Counted from the first letter of the stretch, positions 1 to 14,600 are shown. The stretch: 64,000 nucleotides of DNA from Ifrita kowaldi (GCA_013398055.1 VZRS01007666.1:372001-436000); one strand, 5' to 3'. Made by a program: numbers and translations. Notes: a model not told the origin generated them from the letters alone.

Positions 1-1951
1 TTATTTCTGGTAGCTTTGCTGAATTTTTGACCATTTGAGGTGTTTGACATTTGTCTCGGGCAGAACAGTTTCAAAAAGTTCCAGCTGAAACAGTTCTTTC
101 ATCTCATGCAATTAGAGTGAGGCTCAGATGCATTTTCTCATTTTGGTACTTGCTTGTTTTCGGTTACAGGCTGTTTCAGAGCCCTTTGAAGTCGATGGAA
201 ATGTGTCCATTAACTGCAGTAGACTCTAGTTTGTCCCTAATCGATAGTAATTCGATTAAAATAGCTCTGAATGTTCTGGATCCCAGTGGATGTTGCAGTT
301 GTTTTTTAGGTTGCAATAGCCCCCAGCTCTTCTGTGCACTGTCAGTTCTGTTTGCCAGGGTAAGGGAAAGCACAAGGAGACTTGGGAATCTCACGTTTCT
401 CAGCTTGCCAAGGGCATCTTTTTCTCCTTGTCGCTACCTCTGAATGAATGCTCACAGCCTCCCATGGCTGCTTACCCCAGACCTGTGCATCAGTCTCTTC
501 TCTCAACTCCTGTGTCTTTTAAATTCAATATTGAGGGAAGAGAGAGGAAAAACAGTGACAGAGCTCTACATTGAAACTGAAGTTCTGACACAGATGCAGA
601 GTTTTCCAAATCAAAGAGAATTGATGAGCCTTGCACTGGCAGGTGCCCCACCTTAATCACAACCTGTATAATCCTGAAATTAAGATTAGAGTCCATCACT
701 GCTGCCAGGTGTAGCCACTGCCCCGTTCTGCCTCCTGTGCTGTGGTGGAGAGCCCTGGCACGGAGGGGCTGGAGCACCACTCCTCAGTGGGGGAGGCACA
801 TCTTGGTGTCCTGGGGACTTGGGATCAAAGAGGCACGGAGATGATGAGTGTGGCATGTCACCGTGCACCCCCTGCTAGGTGATTCAGGTCACAGCGGGGA
901 CAACCCCACACGCCACCTCTTAATTAGAGGCAAAATGCCATCACCCAGTCATGGCCTCAAACCAAAAGGGATGAGCTGAGGAGGGGTGTCAACCTCCACA
1001 TAAAGAGATGGGCAAGGGCACAAATGCCTGGGAACAGGGCCATGGAGGAAATTAATAAAATGCCCTTCCAAAGCAACTCTTTCTTTGTTAGTCCTATTAA
1101 AAAGTATGTAAAAAGTGAGCTGTAACTGGTATGCTCAACACAACGTTTTAAAAGTTCACATCATTTTCAACCATACCCTGCTAAGCACAAACCATGATTC
1201 ATTTGGAATTTGCTAATTAATACTGGCATGGCATTGTCCCCTGCTGTTGCCCAAGTTCTTGCTTGAGAGAACTTTTTCTTTTTAAAGAAAAAAGAAATAT
1301 TTTATCTTGGAACAGTAAGGTGCCTCTTCAGATGTGAAGTCTGCCAAGATAGAAAAGGGGGAGAAAAAGGGGATTTTCCCTTTGCTTTTACTGAGTTACT
1401 TTATCATCAGTCACACAACCAAGTCTTTAGTAAGGTGATGACCAGAAATACATTGCAAGAAATGCTAGCCCTTTTCTCATCCACATCTTTAAGTACTAAA
1501 AGCTGGGGAAGAGTAAATCGTCATTTAAACTCTGGGTATTGCAGCGGGAGAAATGATTTTGCCTCTTTTCTCTCTATGAACTAATGGATGTGGAATCTTT
1601 CAAAAAGTAAACCAACTCCTCTTAATAAAGCTCTGCATATAGATATTTAGCAGCTAAGCACTAAATCCATGGAATAGGGGGAAAGTGCAGAAGTAGTGGA
1701 TTAATATAAAAAGGATGCTTTTTCCCCTTCAAAGCCTCCTTAAGTGCTGACTGATGGAATAAATCCTGAAAACTTTCTCAGTGCTAATTGTCATGTTCCT
1801 TGGCTTGCATCCTATTTGCTGTCCGTCATCCTCTGCAGTTTAAGAAGTTTCACACAAGAGCTTTCTTCTTGTGTTTACAGGCACGCCGTGTAGCGTATTC
1901 AAACCCAGGGATAGTTCAGAGGGTCAGGAAATCTTCCTCCTACTTCTTATT

Positions 1952-1974
1952 AAAAAGAAAAAAAAAAAAAAAAA
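1952..1974 (+). repeat. Poly-A low-complexity run
   Basis: Five A, one G, then seventeen A. It could be the decayed tail of a retroposed insertion, but the sequence to its left is not one I recognise and no target-site duplication is obvious. It is best treated as simple sequence. Confidence 0.7.
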
Positions 1975-4900
1975 GCCCTGAAGATTTAGAATTTGAAGAA
2001 ACATCATTTCCTCACATACATCCAGCTCCTCAAAGGCACAAGAGCCAACTTTGAGCTTTCCTAGAAATAAACATGAAGCGATATCCCGCTCTAATCTCCA
2101 CAGAAATACTGGGTCAGCCTGGCAGTCACTGGAAATGGGCGTAAAGCTGAACTAAGAGAAGCTGTGCTGGTTTACACCAGCTCAGAGAGCAAGGCACTGC
2201 TTATAAAGCAGCTGCATGATTTGGGTATGTGGCAGAATGTTTTCGTTTCCTCTGATTAAAAAAAAAAAGATACTGTATGAAATAATAATAATCTGTTCCT
2301 TTTTAGTACCACCTTTGGAGGGTGCACAAGATTGATGGAGGGAGATGACCTGTAATTCCATCCCAATTAAATGCCCAAAGTCAGCAGTTCACAATTCTTT
2401 CGCTGGTGGATTATTTTCAACCTTTCTGGTTCCCACAGGACCTATTCCCTGCGTCATTACCAACTTTTTTAAATTGAAAGTATTATGAAGGCAATTTCCT
2501 GCTACCAGCAACTTTCACATCACTTTCTCAGAGCCCTGCAGCCTGAGAACAACTGCTACAACTAAATCTATCAGCAGCGGGGTATTGGATGGAGTGACCG
2601 GAATTACCAAAAATCAAAATGCTCAAATGATGTGCTATAAGAAATGGGCTTTGCTTACTCACTGCTGATGGTTTTAAAGGTTGTTGGGGACCACTGTGTT
2701 TCAGGTCCATTCCTGCTGTCCCCAGGCTCCAACAAGGTTTTGGGAAGGCGTGTGTGCTGAATGGGATGGATCTGTAAGACCCAGAGAACGTATTTCTGAC
2801 TCACAACTGAACTGTAAAATCTGACAGGACTGTGAATGTAGTGAAGAGATCAAAGAGCAGGAGAAAACACTGAGATGTTGTAAGAGCTCAGATTTCATTA
2901 GTGCTTCAAAAAAAGAAACTGGAGCAGGGCTTCCCAGCCCTGTTCCTGGAGGGCTGCTCAGGGGAGCGAGGAGCAGGCAGGGTGCTGCTCAGCAAAGCCA
3001 TCTGGCAGTGCAACACCTTTTCTTTCAGTTGATGTTAAGGAAAAATCATTTCCAGGGCTCACATAGATGCTACAGCATCCTGTGGCTGCACCACAGGAGC
3101 CCATGGTCAGATATTGTGCATATCCATAGTAAGATGTGCAGTAAAACAAAGTAGGAATAATTCGATTTAGGTTTCAGGTGTTTTGACAGGAAACGCAGTT
3201 GAGCTGGAGATCTGGTCCTGATTTCCCAGTGTTGAATATCTTGAAATGTGTCATTGATGCTGGCAAATGCACAGAGGAAACAACATCTCTTCCAATCTGT
3301 TTTACTTGCTGGAGTAGTGTGTGTTTGTTGTAGCTGTGCTTGACTGAAAGTAAAAGTGGCAGAAGCAGCACGATCTGGGGTGGGCAGTACACCTCTGAAT
3401 AAGCCCAGCGTGCAGTTTTCTGCACTTCCTACCTTATTTGGCTGTTCCCAGCTAGTCCTGATCCTCAGTATTGCCAGAGATATCTCTATTACACAGCTTG
3501 GAAAACAAGCAGCGGGTCAGACAGGTTCTCCATGCTCACAGTCGTTCTCTATTTCATTCCTCTGGCTGCAATTGATAGACCCAGCGGTGTAGAACAAATA
3601 TTGCTGCTCTGATTACCTGCTGCCTGTTAGATCCACGGGTAAAACAGGGTCAGGGGGGCTTTGGTGGAAACCAGAAGAACACAGAACAGAGCAATAGGTG
3701 TGTGATGAACAGGCACTGCCATTTCCTCACACGGATCCCCTCGTTGGAAGTATTGATGTGCTTATTGGGCATCACTAGCTAAGAGAATGCAGTTTGTTGT
3801 CCTTGCCAGCTGCATTTACAGTATTTTGCTAATCTATTCTTTTCGACACCACAAATGGTGTATTTCGTTGTGCTGCTGTATTGATCGAAAGGAAGATTCA
3901 ATTTGACAGCAATTTCAGAAAAACCTTCAAGTTGTCCAAGATGCAGTAGAATTATTAACCACCCTAAGCTGACATATGGTAATTTAGCGTTTAATGTTTG
4001 CCCTGACACGCTGAGGAGCCATCATACCAAGTTACCAGCTGAGGCCCACAAGTTTATGAGTACATAAAGAATAGCTGCAATAGTCTTCTGGAGCGATGTT
4101 TGAACACCCAGCCCTTTATTCACTGGGTGTTAAACTTCCTTTGGGAGGGAGGTGGGGGCTGGATCCCCCCTGCACTACCCACTACAGTTGGCATAAATTA
4201 ATACGATTTTGCATCTTTTTTGCAGCTGTATTTGTACAACTTCATCTTGAAATAATTTTAATTTCTGTGCCTAGGCTTATAATTTTTTCAAGCGCGTTAC
4301 ACAGTTGGCTGTACATAATTATGTCTTACAGCCATAAGCACTGACAATCTGCTTACCTAAACTATTCTGCTCTAAACTTGTCATTTCACTGATCGTGAAT
4401 TCATGTAATGCATGTAATTCACCAGATCAAAAATTAAATTATCAATTAATAATACTGAAAAAAACAAATTAAACAAGAAATTCCATATGTCTATCAGAGT
4501 ATCTTCAATTAAAAGGAGAGTTGAGAACAAGCATCCCAGACCAGGCTGGACTCTAAAATCCTTGATGACTTGAATGCAGTTGTTGTTGTTGGGGTTTTTG
4601 GAGGGTGAAAAGCTTGTGTTTGTGATCTTTCAGGACTGTTACTGGGTTTGGAGAGTCAAATCCAAAACCAGGATGTGCCATAAATGGAAGTGAGATACGA
4701 AAAGGCTCTCTAACATGTCAGAAATTACTGGTTTCTTTGGATTTTTTTCGTCTATGGTTCCATGTCCTCGAGCTGGCCTGTCTGCCTCTTGCATTCAAAG
4801 TGTGTGGATGGGAAACACATCAATAAGTCACATGAATAAGTCTAATATGAATTGAAGTCAAAGCAAGCAGGGGTCTCAGATCAAACCCACACAGAAAAAG

Positions 4901-5091
4901 AGTTAACAAAAGCGAAAAACTTGCCAAAAATCCAGCCCTGTGAATTCATTCCAAATGAGCAGAGTTCAGCCAGGTTTGAAATTTCCTCGAAGGCAATCTC
5001 CCAGCCCTGATGCACGAGGCACATCTGCACAGACGATGGGTGTTGGAGCGGAGGACACCCACGCCAGAGGGAAAGGTACCCTTGGAACTCA

Positions 5092-5310
5092 GGGTGTGGG
5101 TGCGGGAGCTGCAGGTGCTGGGGGACCCTCAGCGTGGGCAGGGGCTGTGGGAAGGTGGTGGGAGGGCACAGGAGAGCTGGCTGGGAGAGGGGGTGCTGGC
5201 ATGAGCCTGGCAGTGTGTCCTGTAGCTGCTGTGTCCTGCGTGCAGCCGTGTACCTGCATGCCACGTGTGTAGGTGTGGGCACGGGCTGGGTCCGGCTGTG
5301 CGCGCTGGGT
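5092..5310 (+). other. G-rich, GC-rich intronic tract
   Basis: This patch is clearly richer in G on the + strand than its AT-rich surroundings. Many GGG runs are separated by short loops, for example the cluster at 5136-5166, so G-quadruplex folding is possible. Several overlapping open frames exist on both strands here (longest about 133 codons, minus strand), which is expected where stop codons are rare. None resembles a known protein. Function is unknown. Confidence 0.5.
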
Positions 5311-5570
5311 GTGCCAGCCTGATGTCAGCCTGTTGGCTCTTACCTTACTGGGCATTCCTGACCACAGAGTTCTTGTGGTGTCTTGCTCTGCAAGCTTATT
5401 GAAGGAAAAATACAGCTCTTGGGTGTCCAGCATAGCTGTTGTGGAAGGAAACATATGTGTGCTTCCATGGGCAGAATTTGGCCATCAGGGAGAAGTTATG
5501 GAGGATTCTATATTTTGTCTGTATAGCAAAAGAGGATGAGTCCATTTCACGCTGTTCACTGGGCAATAAA

Positions 5571-5640
5571 TCACGGAATCACAGAATATCTCAGGTTGGA
5601 CAGGACCCTTCAGGATTATCAAATCTAGACGTGCATTGAT
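5571..5640 (-). mobile_element. CR1 retrotransposon 3' tail, reverse orientation
   Basis: The sequence opens with two copies of an AATCACNGAAT-type octamer (the reverse complement of the ATTCTGTG-type CR1 terminus) and continues with TCAGGTTGGACAGGACCC, a typical reversed CR1 3'-UTR. The element is therefore on the minus strand with its 3' end at about 5571. Similarity to CR1 fades after roughly 70 nt, so it is a short, strongly 5'-truncated and diverged copy, as is usual for this family in birds. Confidence 0.8.
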
Positions 5641-8600
5641 GTCTTTTAGCATTGCTCCTGTGTGCACAGAGGACTTCATTCCCTGCCTCCTCACGTTGGT
5701 GTTTCCTTTTGCTGGCCATTGAAATAATTTCTGTATATCCTGTGCCATGTCATCTACCATACAGAGCAAACAAATGGGTTTGCTTTGCCTATAATTAAAC
5801 TTTTTAGAGAGACTTTGAGAGCTGCAGAGCTTTAAATCGTGCTCTGCAAGCATCCTAAAGTAGCATTTCAAACACGAGCCTCAGCAGATTTTGTTCTCCA
5901 AAATAGACACACTGGAGGGTTTTATTGTTGTTTCCCATTGTTAGCTGTTTGCAGGCAGGTCCAAAAGCTTTATTTTATGCTGAGACCAGCACTCACAATC
6001 ATGCCACAGCATCACTTCTCCATGATCAGTAATATCTGTAGGCATCATGCCATTGGGAGTTCAGTGCCTGACTCTGGGAAAGCCAGAGCTCACTACAAAA
6101 GCAAAGGTCACACACACTAAGACCAATTACATCCCTCGGGTGTGGGAAAAGCTTCCTTCCTGAGAACACAAGTGTGTTTGTTCTCCCCTGAATGCTTGTT
6201 CCCTGTGTCCGAGCTCACTGTCCTACCAAGAGGAATGTTGCCTGTGGTAAATTGCTGTGTGTCCTGTGAAGATCATTCTTCACTTGTTCTTCTGCTGTGC
6301 AGCTAAATTTTTAAACGCCATGGGCTGGAATTTGAGCTGAAATAAATTAGCATGCCTCTGTTTGAAGCCACTGAGTCTACACTGATTTATACCAACCGAG
6401 AGCCTCAATCATTAGTTACAGTGATCAGGTTACTCCTGTGTAGGTCAATATTTGCTACCCTTATTTATCTTCTGCACTGAGCACTCAAGTTTCCTGTTCA
6501 GTTTTAGCCAGAAAGGTGCTGGATTCTCTTTTCCAGGCTGGCTTTGTGGCAGACATGATGTAATGGCATAAGGCTTCAGGAGAGATACACTTCAAAAAGA
6601 AATGAGGACAAATTTCCCACTGCCATGATTTGTTTTTCTTGACTTTGTCTTCATTTAGGTATAGCCATCACAGGCAGCAGTGGGGTCAGCTGCAAGAAGG
6701 TGCTGCAGGATGGTACCCTCTGCAAAGAAACAGTGGGCAGCCCTTCTTAAATAGATTATGAAGGATGATCTTCTCTTCCCTGTCACAACTCCTCTGTCAC
6801 AGGAGTAAGAGCAGCATGTTTTGAACTCCCAGAGGTATTTTCTCTCACCTTTTATCATAGAGCATCCTCTAGAGCAGAGGAGGGTTTGTGCACCTGCTTC
6901 AAATCCCAGTCAGGCAGTATCAGCCCCTTGCATCTTGCACAGTATGAACCAGCCTCAGTTCTTCAGGGCCAAAATTCACCTGATAGCAGCACATCAGCTC
7001 CACTGGGATGCCTTCAGTCACTGCAGTGAAGAATCTGCTCTCTTGTAAGAGAGATAAGGGAAAGAGTAGTAAAAATTAGTTTTGTTGCTTCTGCTATCAA
7101 GGTTCTGGCAGTGATAAGATAGATGTTGGTCACGTGGAGGTGTTCTGTAATCTTCTTTTCCCATCAGAGCTGCTCTCTTCCCTCTCTCTTGCCTTGCTAC
7201 AGTCTGAGGCATTTCCACAGTGGAGTTTTAAGGCTGCAGAAGGCCTGAAGAAGGGCACGTATTGCTTGAGAAATGACTGTGCCATATCAATTACCATGAG
7301 ATAAGGAAGATCCATTAGCATTGGCCACTTCCTGATACGGGCACCTTGGCTTCTTGACCTTCATAATAGCGAGTAATGAAAATTACTTACTTATTTAATC
7401 ACAAAGACCATGCAAAAAAATTGCAGTTTACTGAGTTTTTCACTGGTAAAGACAGAGACCTGACGGGAGCTGCTGGCAGTCTCAAGTCACCACTCAGAAA
7501 CTTTGACCAGCTGCAGAGTTACACAGAGCAGACTGGCCCCATGAGCCCTGCAGACCTCAGTCTTGTCGTGTCAGGACAACTCAAGCTAAAACATAAATTT
7601 TTTGCAGTTTCAGCAGGTAGGAAAGCAGAGTTAAGCTGCAGCAGATCCTTGGCCTGGATGCGCTGCTGCACACCAGGTACTCTGTGCTTGTAGTGTGTCA
7701 TCTCATCATGTACGAAATTCGGTTTCCTAGGCAAAAGGATTGTTACTTCACTTTTATCCCAAGCAGAATAATGGTAGTTTTGAATTAGACCGTGAGTCTG
7801 GCAAGTTCAATTTCATCCTGCGCTTACGTGTGGGGTCACACACAGTTACTGGCCGGAGTTGCAGCTCCTTCTTGAGCCTGATTTATATGCTGTTCTCCAT
7901 CTGCTCAGCGTTACATTTTCATCCAGGTAGAGGAGAAAAATCCTGGTAAACAATTCAAAACTCTTGGAAGCGAGAGAAGGAGTGAAAACTATCAAAGCTA
8001 CCCGTGGGCATAGGGAAGGCTCCAGAGGAGTGTGTCCACATGGATGTAATTGGCCTGGAGGGAGCCACAGGGTTGGAGAGGAGCCCTTGGACAGAGGGAG
8101 CTGTGTGGAAGCCAAATGACCTGTGAAATGCTGGAAGCTGTCAGCAGCTGAACATTTGGTGCAGCACCTTAGCCAAGCGCTCGCAGGGTGCGTGCAGAGG
8201 AAGCAAATCCTCTTGGTAAGGAGCAGGAGAGCTGGATGGGAATGGCTGGTACCACAGAACTACCTCCTCTGCAGGTACCACAGAACAAGCCGGGCACACA
8301 GGAGACGTTCTTCTCTTTTGGGTTCAAACATCTCATAGCTTTGTTTCTTTAACGCAGGCTGCATCGTCAGTTACATTAATGGCTTAAAATGACAGCTTTA
8401 ATCTCTCTGGAGCACTATGGGTACTCTGTCTTATCATCAAAATAAATTTATTAGAAATCACTTTGCACAGATTTCAGCTGGAGCACAGGAAGATTTAACC
8501 TGACATGGGAGAGATCCAGCCATTGGGGCAAAGGGGACGTTTTATGGTTTGGCTTTGGATTTGTATCTTAAAGAAGAGGAAGAAACTTAAGCTCTCAGCA

Positions 8601-11600
8601 GTGAATCTCAACCATGTGAAAATTTGATCTCTAGTCTAGGTGTAGTCCTTGGTTCTCTCTTTCTCTTGGTGGAAAGAGAAAACCACTTCTTCCAGGAAAT
8701 GTGATGTGTACTTAAGCCTTCAGGAGGATGGATTTCACCCTTGCTTCTCTTCAGTTTATCTGAGACCAGATACAAAGCCTTTAGAAAAGCACGTGTGAGA
8801 TGAAACCAGTCCCAGCTGAGGAAAGAAAGAAATCCCCAAGTACAAATGGGCGCTTCCATCCCTTCTTTCTTTGCCAGTAGAGGTCTTCCCCTACTTAACC
8901 TTGTTTGCAAACATCACCACCATGGACACTTGGCTCAGACAATGGTCATTTTGTCCAGGGGTAGATGAACACTTCAGAGCAGGCTGCTGTTAAACCCAGG
9001 GCTGGAGTTAGTGAAAATGCTGGCTTTATACAAACTGCCCTTGCATGTCCAAGCATCCTCTTTGCAAGGCAGAGAAGAGACAGTTTTCTCTGAAGACAGA
9101 AGTGTTTTAGAGGATCTTCTGGTTTGTTTTTTTTTCATTTCCGTCTAGGACATACCTTGGGATCATTGACAAGTGTGATAAAAGGATGCAGAAGTTAGTA
9201 AATGTTACCTTCACCTGGTTGGGTCTCCAAATCTGTCTTCATTTTTTTCTGCTTGACTTTTGCATCTTTTTATTGAAACCATATGTGATTCTTTCAGCAA
9301 CATGCAGTAATTTGTTTGGAAATACAAGGCTAGAGATGTGTCTCTTTACTGGCTTCTGAAACAACTGTGAAATAAGAGTTAAGAACTTTTATACAAATGA
9401 GTCCTAAACATATTGCAAATTCAGTTAAAAATAAATAAGTAAGTCCTTAGCAAAGATTTCAATAAGCAGTAAGAGTAGTTGAATTAAAATATTTCCACTA
9501 AAATTAATGAGCCAATCCTGGAATGCTTAGACTGACTCTTAAGTGTGCTCTTTTAAAGGCTTTGAATATGTTTGCCTGTCTGAATTTCTATGGAGCATTT
9601 TGAATGCATGACAGATTATAATCTTCAATTATTTTAATTTGGTTTTCTTAATGGGCAAAATAGCTAAGAGCTTAATAATAAAAGACACTTACTGCTTATC
9701 ATTTACATTATTTTATGTGTTCATTAATAATTATAATGGGTTTTATAAAACAAAAAAATCAAGTCTAAGTATCCCCAGGTCATGTTAGTGCAAATGTTGC
9801 ATAGTATTCTATGGGAGATTTGGGAAACTAAGTGGTTTTTGAAGGGCATTTTTTACTCCATATGTTGTAGAGCAAGACAAAGAACTTCAAATGAAATGTA
9901 TTTTCTGGTTCGTTCTGTGGAATGGAAATGTAACAGAGAATAGATGTCCTGCTCTTCTTTCTCCAGATACATTCCTAGGCACAGTACAAGGAAGGGCAGA
10001 ACCCAGACCATGGGCACCTTGTGAAATTCTCTCAATACAGTTTATTAGGTACAGCAGTACTGTTGTTACGGTCACATCTCTTCCCTAGGCTCAGTTGTCC
10101 TTGTTCGTTCAGTTTTTCCTTACACACCCCATTTCCTGGGCCTCCAGGCATTTTCTTTACTGCTCTCTAAACAGCCTCCATTGCAACACTTTTTTCTGGC
10201 AATGTCGTGCTCCAAAAACTGTATAATTTATAGTCTCACTGGTGCCCTCTAATCTGCTGACCACACAGCTTTCCCTGCTCTGTACCACCCCTGCTCCTGG
10301 CTTTGGAGCATTGCAGGGATCTCTGGTGGGTCCTGTCACTGCCAGGATGAGAGACAGGGCTTGTGAATTCAAACCCCTGCAGCAAGAAAGGGCAGTGCTG
10401 AGAGCACGAGGGTGTGGATGAACAGGAGAAAAACAGTGATAATATCTGGTAGCTTAGAGGAGCTCATCACCTCAAATTCTGTTCACCAGTAAAGCTTGTG
10501 GGAATGGTTTAGCTACCCTTTAGTAAATCCTGACGGAGATGCACAAACCATAAGATGTTATCTGTAAAAGCAGGATGCAGTCCTGTGCCACAAACACTGC
10601 TCTTCTGTCTAAATGAGACATTGCTGCAAAGGAGAAGGCCGGCTTGGGAGGGCTTAGCCCTGTATTGTCTCAAGAGTTGCAATGTTCATTTTCTAACATT
10701 TTAGTTATTAGATCTGAACCTGCAGTGGAAAATACCCATCTGTGAAATTGCACCATTTCTCCTCTTTTTGGGATTGCTTTATGGAAACAAGGGCTGAGTC
10801 AGAATCCTGATGTTCTGGTTCTGAGTTGCAAACATTGCTGTGTTTTGGATGATGCCTCAATGATTTGAGCTCCAGCCACTCTCTGCTGGGCTGCAAGGCC
10901 ACCCTGTCCTTGCTGGCCACAGCCAAGCAGAGGGATGGCAACGCCAGTGCGGTGCCTGGCTCTGCTGCAGGTCCCCTCCGGGGCTTTGGTGGCTGATCCC
11001 ACAGTTTCCAGATGGTCCATTTGTATCTGTCAGAGTTGGTGAGGGTTCCTGCATGGAAAATGCTACGTGTGTCCGTGAGGTAGGATAGGAACAAGGGATT
11101 GCATCTTCCAACATAAATTGCCTTTTGATCTGGGACATTTTCCCTCACCAGTGTATCAATCCACTCCAAGCTCCATCCCAGAGGGGCTTTTTAGAGCATA
11201 AAAGCTGCTTTGCAAGCAAATTCCTTTTATGACAGTCATCAGCCATCATCATTCATCCTGCTCACATCATCATATGCAGAGTTGAATCATGCCAGGTACT
11301 GGAGAAGCTCAAAGCTCCAAGGGTTCTCCGAGTAAAAAATGTATAAATGCAGCTAAGGAAAACCATCCCTCTGCCATCTGTTCTGTAACCCAGAGCCCTG
11401 CATACCTCTTGACTGCACTATAAAAGGAGAGATAAATGAAAGGAAAATTCATGTGTATGTTCTCCAGTCAGAAGATTATCATATGGATCTGTTACCATCT
11501 TCTCACTTCCCAGGCTAAATGAAGGAAAAAGTATAACTCCCTTCTGAACCAGTAAATTCCCGCAACCAGTAATTTTTACTCCTGATCTAGTGAGCTCCTT

Positions 11601-11615
11601 GGGAATAGAGAGGGG

Positions 11616-11616
<1 letters not shown>

Positions 11617-11670
<54 letters not shown>
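11617..11670 (+). repeat. (TTA)18 trinucleotide microsatellite
   Basis: Eighteen uninterrupted TTA units (54 nt), preceded by a short G run and followed by CTATGG. A perfect array of this length is likely to vary in length between individuals. It lies about 3 kb upstream of the 156-nt exon, so no coding effect is expected. Confidence 0.98.
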
Positions 11671-11674
<4 letters not shown>

Positions 11675-14600
11675 GGTAAACTGCTCCAGGAACAATTTCA
11701 ACAAAAGAAGTAAACCTTGCATTGTGTTCAGATAATGCTCTTAACTTCTCAACAAGATTTACTAAATTGCACCCTGGGAATTAGGCAAATGAAACCTTTG
11801 GTCAAAATGTTACAGGATTACTGAAAAATCTTTTTTTTTTAATCTCATTAAGAGTGCTAAAATTATATGTTCCAATATAAAAAACATGTGTGTGATAAGT
11901 ATCTCCCTGGTAGTAAAATGTACTATGCTTCATTGTCAGTGGTCTTTGCAACTTTCTGTGACAAGTGCTACTTCTTACATGATTTTTTTCTGAACAATTC
12001 ACACCCTTGTATTTCTACTGGAAATGGATTTAAGTACAGGTAGCAGGCAAACCCTTGTGCTATGACTGCAATTAACAGCAAATAACGAGTCGTTGCTGAA
12101 TATTTGCAATGTATTTCCCCCGTCTTTGTTTTGCTCAATGCAGTATAATTAGCTCATGGATTTCTCTCAGTATAATTGGGTGAGTCGTGTGGGTCTTATG
12201 ATATATTTCGTGTCCTAGATCTGCAAGGATTTACATACAGACAGCTTAGACCCTATTAATGCTAATAAAAGTGCTGCAAGGACATCCTATAGCATGCACT
12301 TTATTAAACGGTACATAGCTTTCTTCGAGAGCTTCTGTTTATCTGCGTTTCCCAAAAATAAAATATAGTGCCTTTAGCACTGAATATTTAAATCCTGGCT
12401 CCTTTTCCCTGTTTCTGTCTCTCTCTATGCATTTCTAATGCTTCTATCACAATGGGATCTGGGTACTATATGCAACAGGAAATAGAGCAGAAAAATGTCC
12501 ACTAACAGGCTCTCCCCCTTCTGTGATTCGGGTTAAAACTGCTCCCATTTTGGTTCCCTGGAGTGACTGCCTAGCTCCTTGGTGTTTGTGCACAAGCACA
12601 GCCATAGCTGAGCCAGGCTGGGGCTGGAGGGAAGTGCAGATGCCTTGGTTGGGTTCTTGTGGGGTTTTTCCACCTTTGTTAAGGGAAAATCTACATTACG
12701 GGTTGTTTGTAGCTGTGCAGACACACACTGATAAAGACACACAACTGTGTGTCTTTAGTCTGTTAGACAGGATCCCCACCCTGGCTCAAAGCTGGAGGTC
12801 CAGCAGTGTCTTCCTGTTTTCACTTACCTTAAGCCTGGCTCCAGGTGTGGATGTAGTGAGTTGGAGCTTGAACTCCCTGGCTTGAGCTGTGCATTTGCGC
12901 AGACATTGCCACCAGCTCCATTTCCAGCCCTTCCCTCTGGCAGGGCAGAGCCGACCTTCTGAAAAGGGGGGCTGTGGTCTTCAGCTGTTGAGCTGGTGGG
13001 TCAGCTGCTGTCACCGAAACCACAGTTGTGCAAGCAAGGCTTGATTTTAATATACCCTTCCTCACCCAAAGATTTGCTAATCAAAGCTTGATTCCTGGCT
13101 GTCTACTTGGGTCTCTCTTCCCACTAGCCCCGCATAAACCTGGAAAAATCAGCTTGTGCAGCGTGAGGGCACTTCCAGTGTCCCCAGGCCCTCTTTTAAG
13201 TGACTATACCAGTGTAAGTCCAATCAGTTTTCCTCAATACTAACAGTGTAACAAGCAGTGAATCCTTGGAGGGAAGACAAATGGAATTATCTCTATTCCC
13301 TGACCTGCAGCTCCAGCGGCACAGGTGCCACGCGGATCAATCCTGGCGGTGTCTGTAATAACTGACATGATTAGCCATTAGCAGGAGCAGACAGTTTGGT
13401 GAGGGAAGCACAAAGAAAACAGTGTAAAAACTTGGTAATGATCTAGACAAAGCTATCAAAGGAGATTCTGGGGGCCAGGGATCTGATATTGCCCTGCACT
13501 GACACATTCAGCGTCTTGTCAGCCTCCTGTGTCAGGAGAGGAAGGAATAGCAGTAGGTCACATATGGGAGGAGTGGGGAGCAGCCCACAGCCCCATCTCA
13601 GTTCCTTTGCCTGACAAGCAAAGCCTTCTTTTGCCATGGGAAATAACCTTCTCTCCCCAGATCGAGGCTGTTTGGGGGACACAGGACCCCACTAAGTTCG
13701 CTCAGGCCCCTCCAAGGGTGCAGGTGCCGTAGCAGAGATGCCAGCCTGCACTCAGCTACGAGGGCTCTATTATCTTCCCACTACTTCGTTGTATTCATAG
13801 ACCTGTTAGGGAAAAATTTATGCACATCGCTTTTTACAGTGCCAAGACACTTTGTGATGGTGCAGGGGGTGGTAATTTATTTGTACCTTGCACTTTCTTT
13901 TGGGAATAGTCATGCTGTTGCAAGAACTTCTTTCAGCATTTGATCAGAAAATTAAATTTGTGTTTAAAGAGATAGTCAGGGTTGCTAGGACAACGTATTA
14001 ACCTCCCTTCTTTTTTTCCTCGGCTCTGTATGCAAGGTTCATGGAACTCGCTGTGCTGTACTCGGCTTGCAGTTGTGCTCAAGGTGCAGGAGGGACGGGC
14101 TTTCAGAAACAGTGTCCAAAATATGCTTTTCCTCAACAAATAATCGCATGAAATGGTAACATCCCACTGGGCATTCCCAGCCTGGCCTTGTCAAGCCAGC
14201 AGGGTTGGACAAAGAGGAGCAAACAGCCCCATTCTTTGAATTTCACGGGAGTATTTGTGTGCATAGTCACCAGGACTGAGAATACGATGTGGGAGCTTGC
14301 AGACAGCGTTTTCAGAAGTGATTAACGGCCAGGAGACTCTGGGTATGGCTGAAAAATGTGAACACTTTAAGGAGACTGGGGTTTCAGTAATATGTAAACA
14401 GTGGGGTTTGTGCATTTTAGGCTCTTCCACATCTCAGTCAGAAAGTCACAATTTCAACGATTTCTCATGAATTAAAGAGGAGTAAAATAGCTGAAACTAT
14501 GTGGAATATACTTTTCATGGCTTTTCGCCAAATCTTTGGCATTCAGCTCCCTTGTCAGGATTGACAGTGGTATTACACCTCTGCAGCTGTCAGGCTCAGA

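Noticed and set aside
865..878. CTCF-like site on the minus strand (CTAGCAGGGGGTGC)
   Set aside because: It has two mismatches to the consensus as I know it, and sites of this quality occur by chance in 64 kb.
4881..5454. Several overlapping frames of 60-133 codons on both strands
   Set aside because: They coincide with the G-rich tract, where stops are rare, and show no known domain or splice context.
8248..8286. Two 13-nt direct repeats GGTACCACAGAAC spaced 26 nt apart, as target-site duplications
   Set aside because: Only 13 nt lie between them, too little for an inserted element. It is likely a small local duplication.
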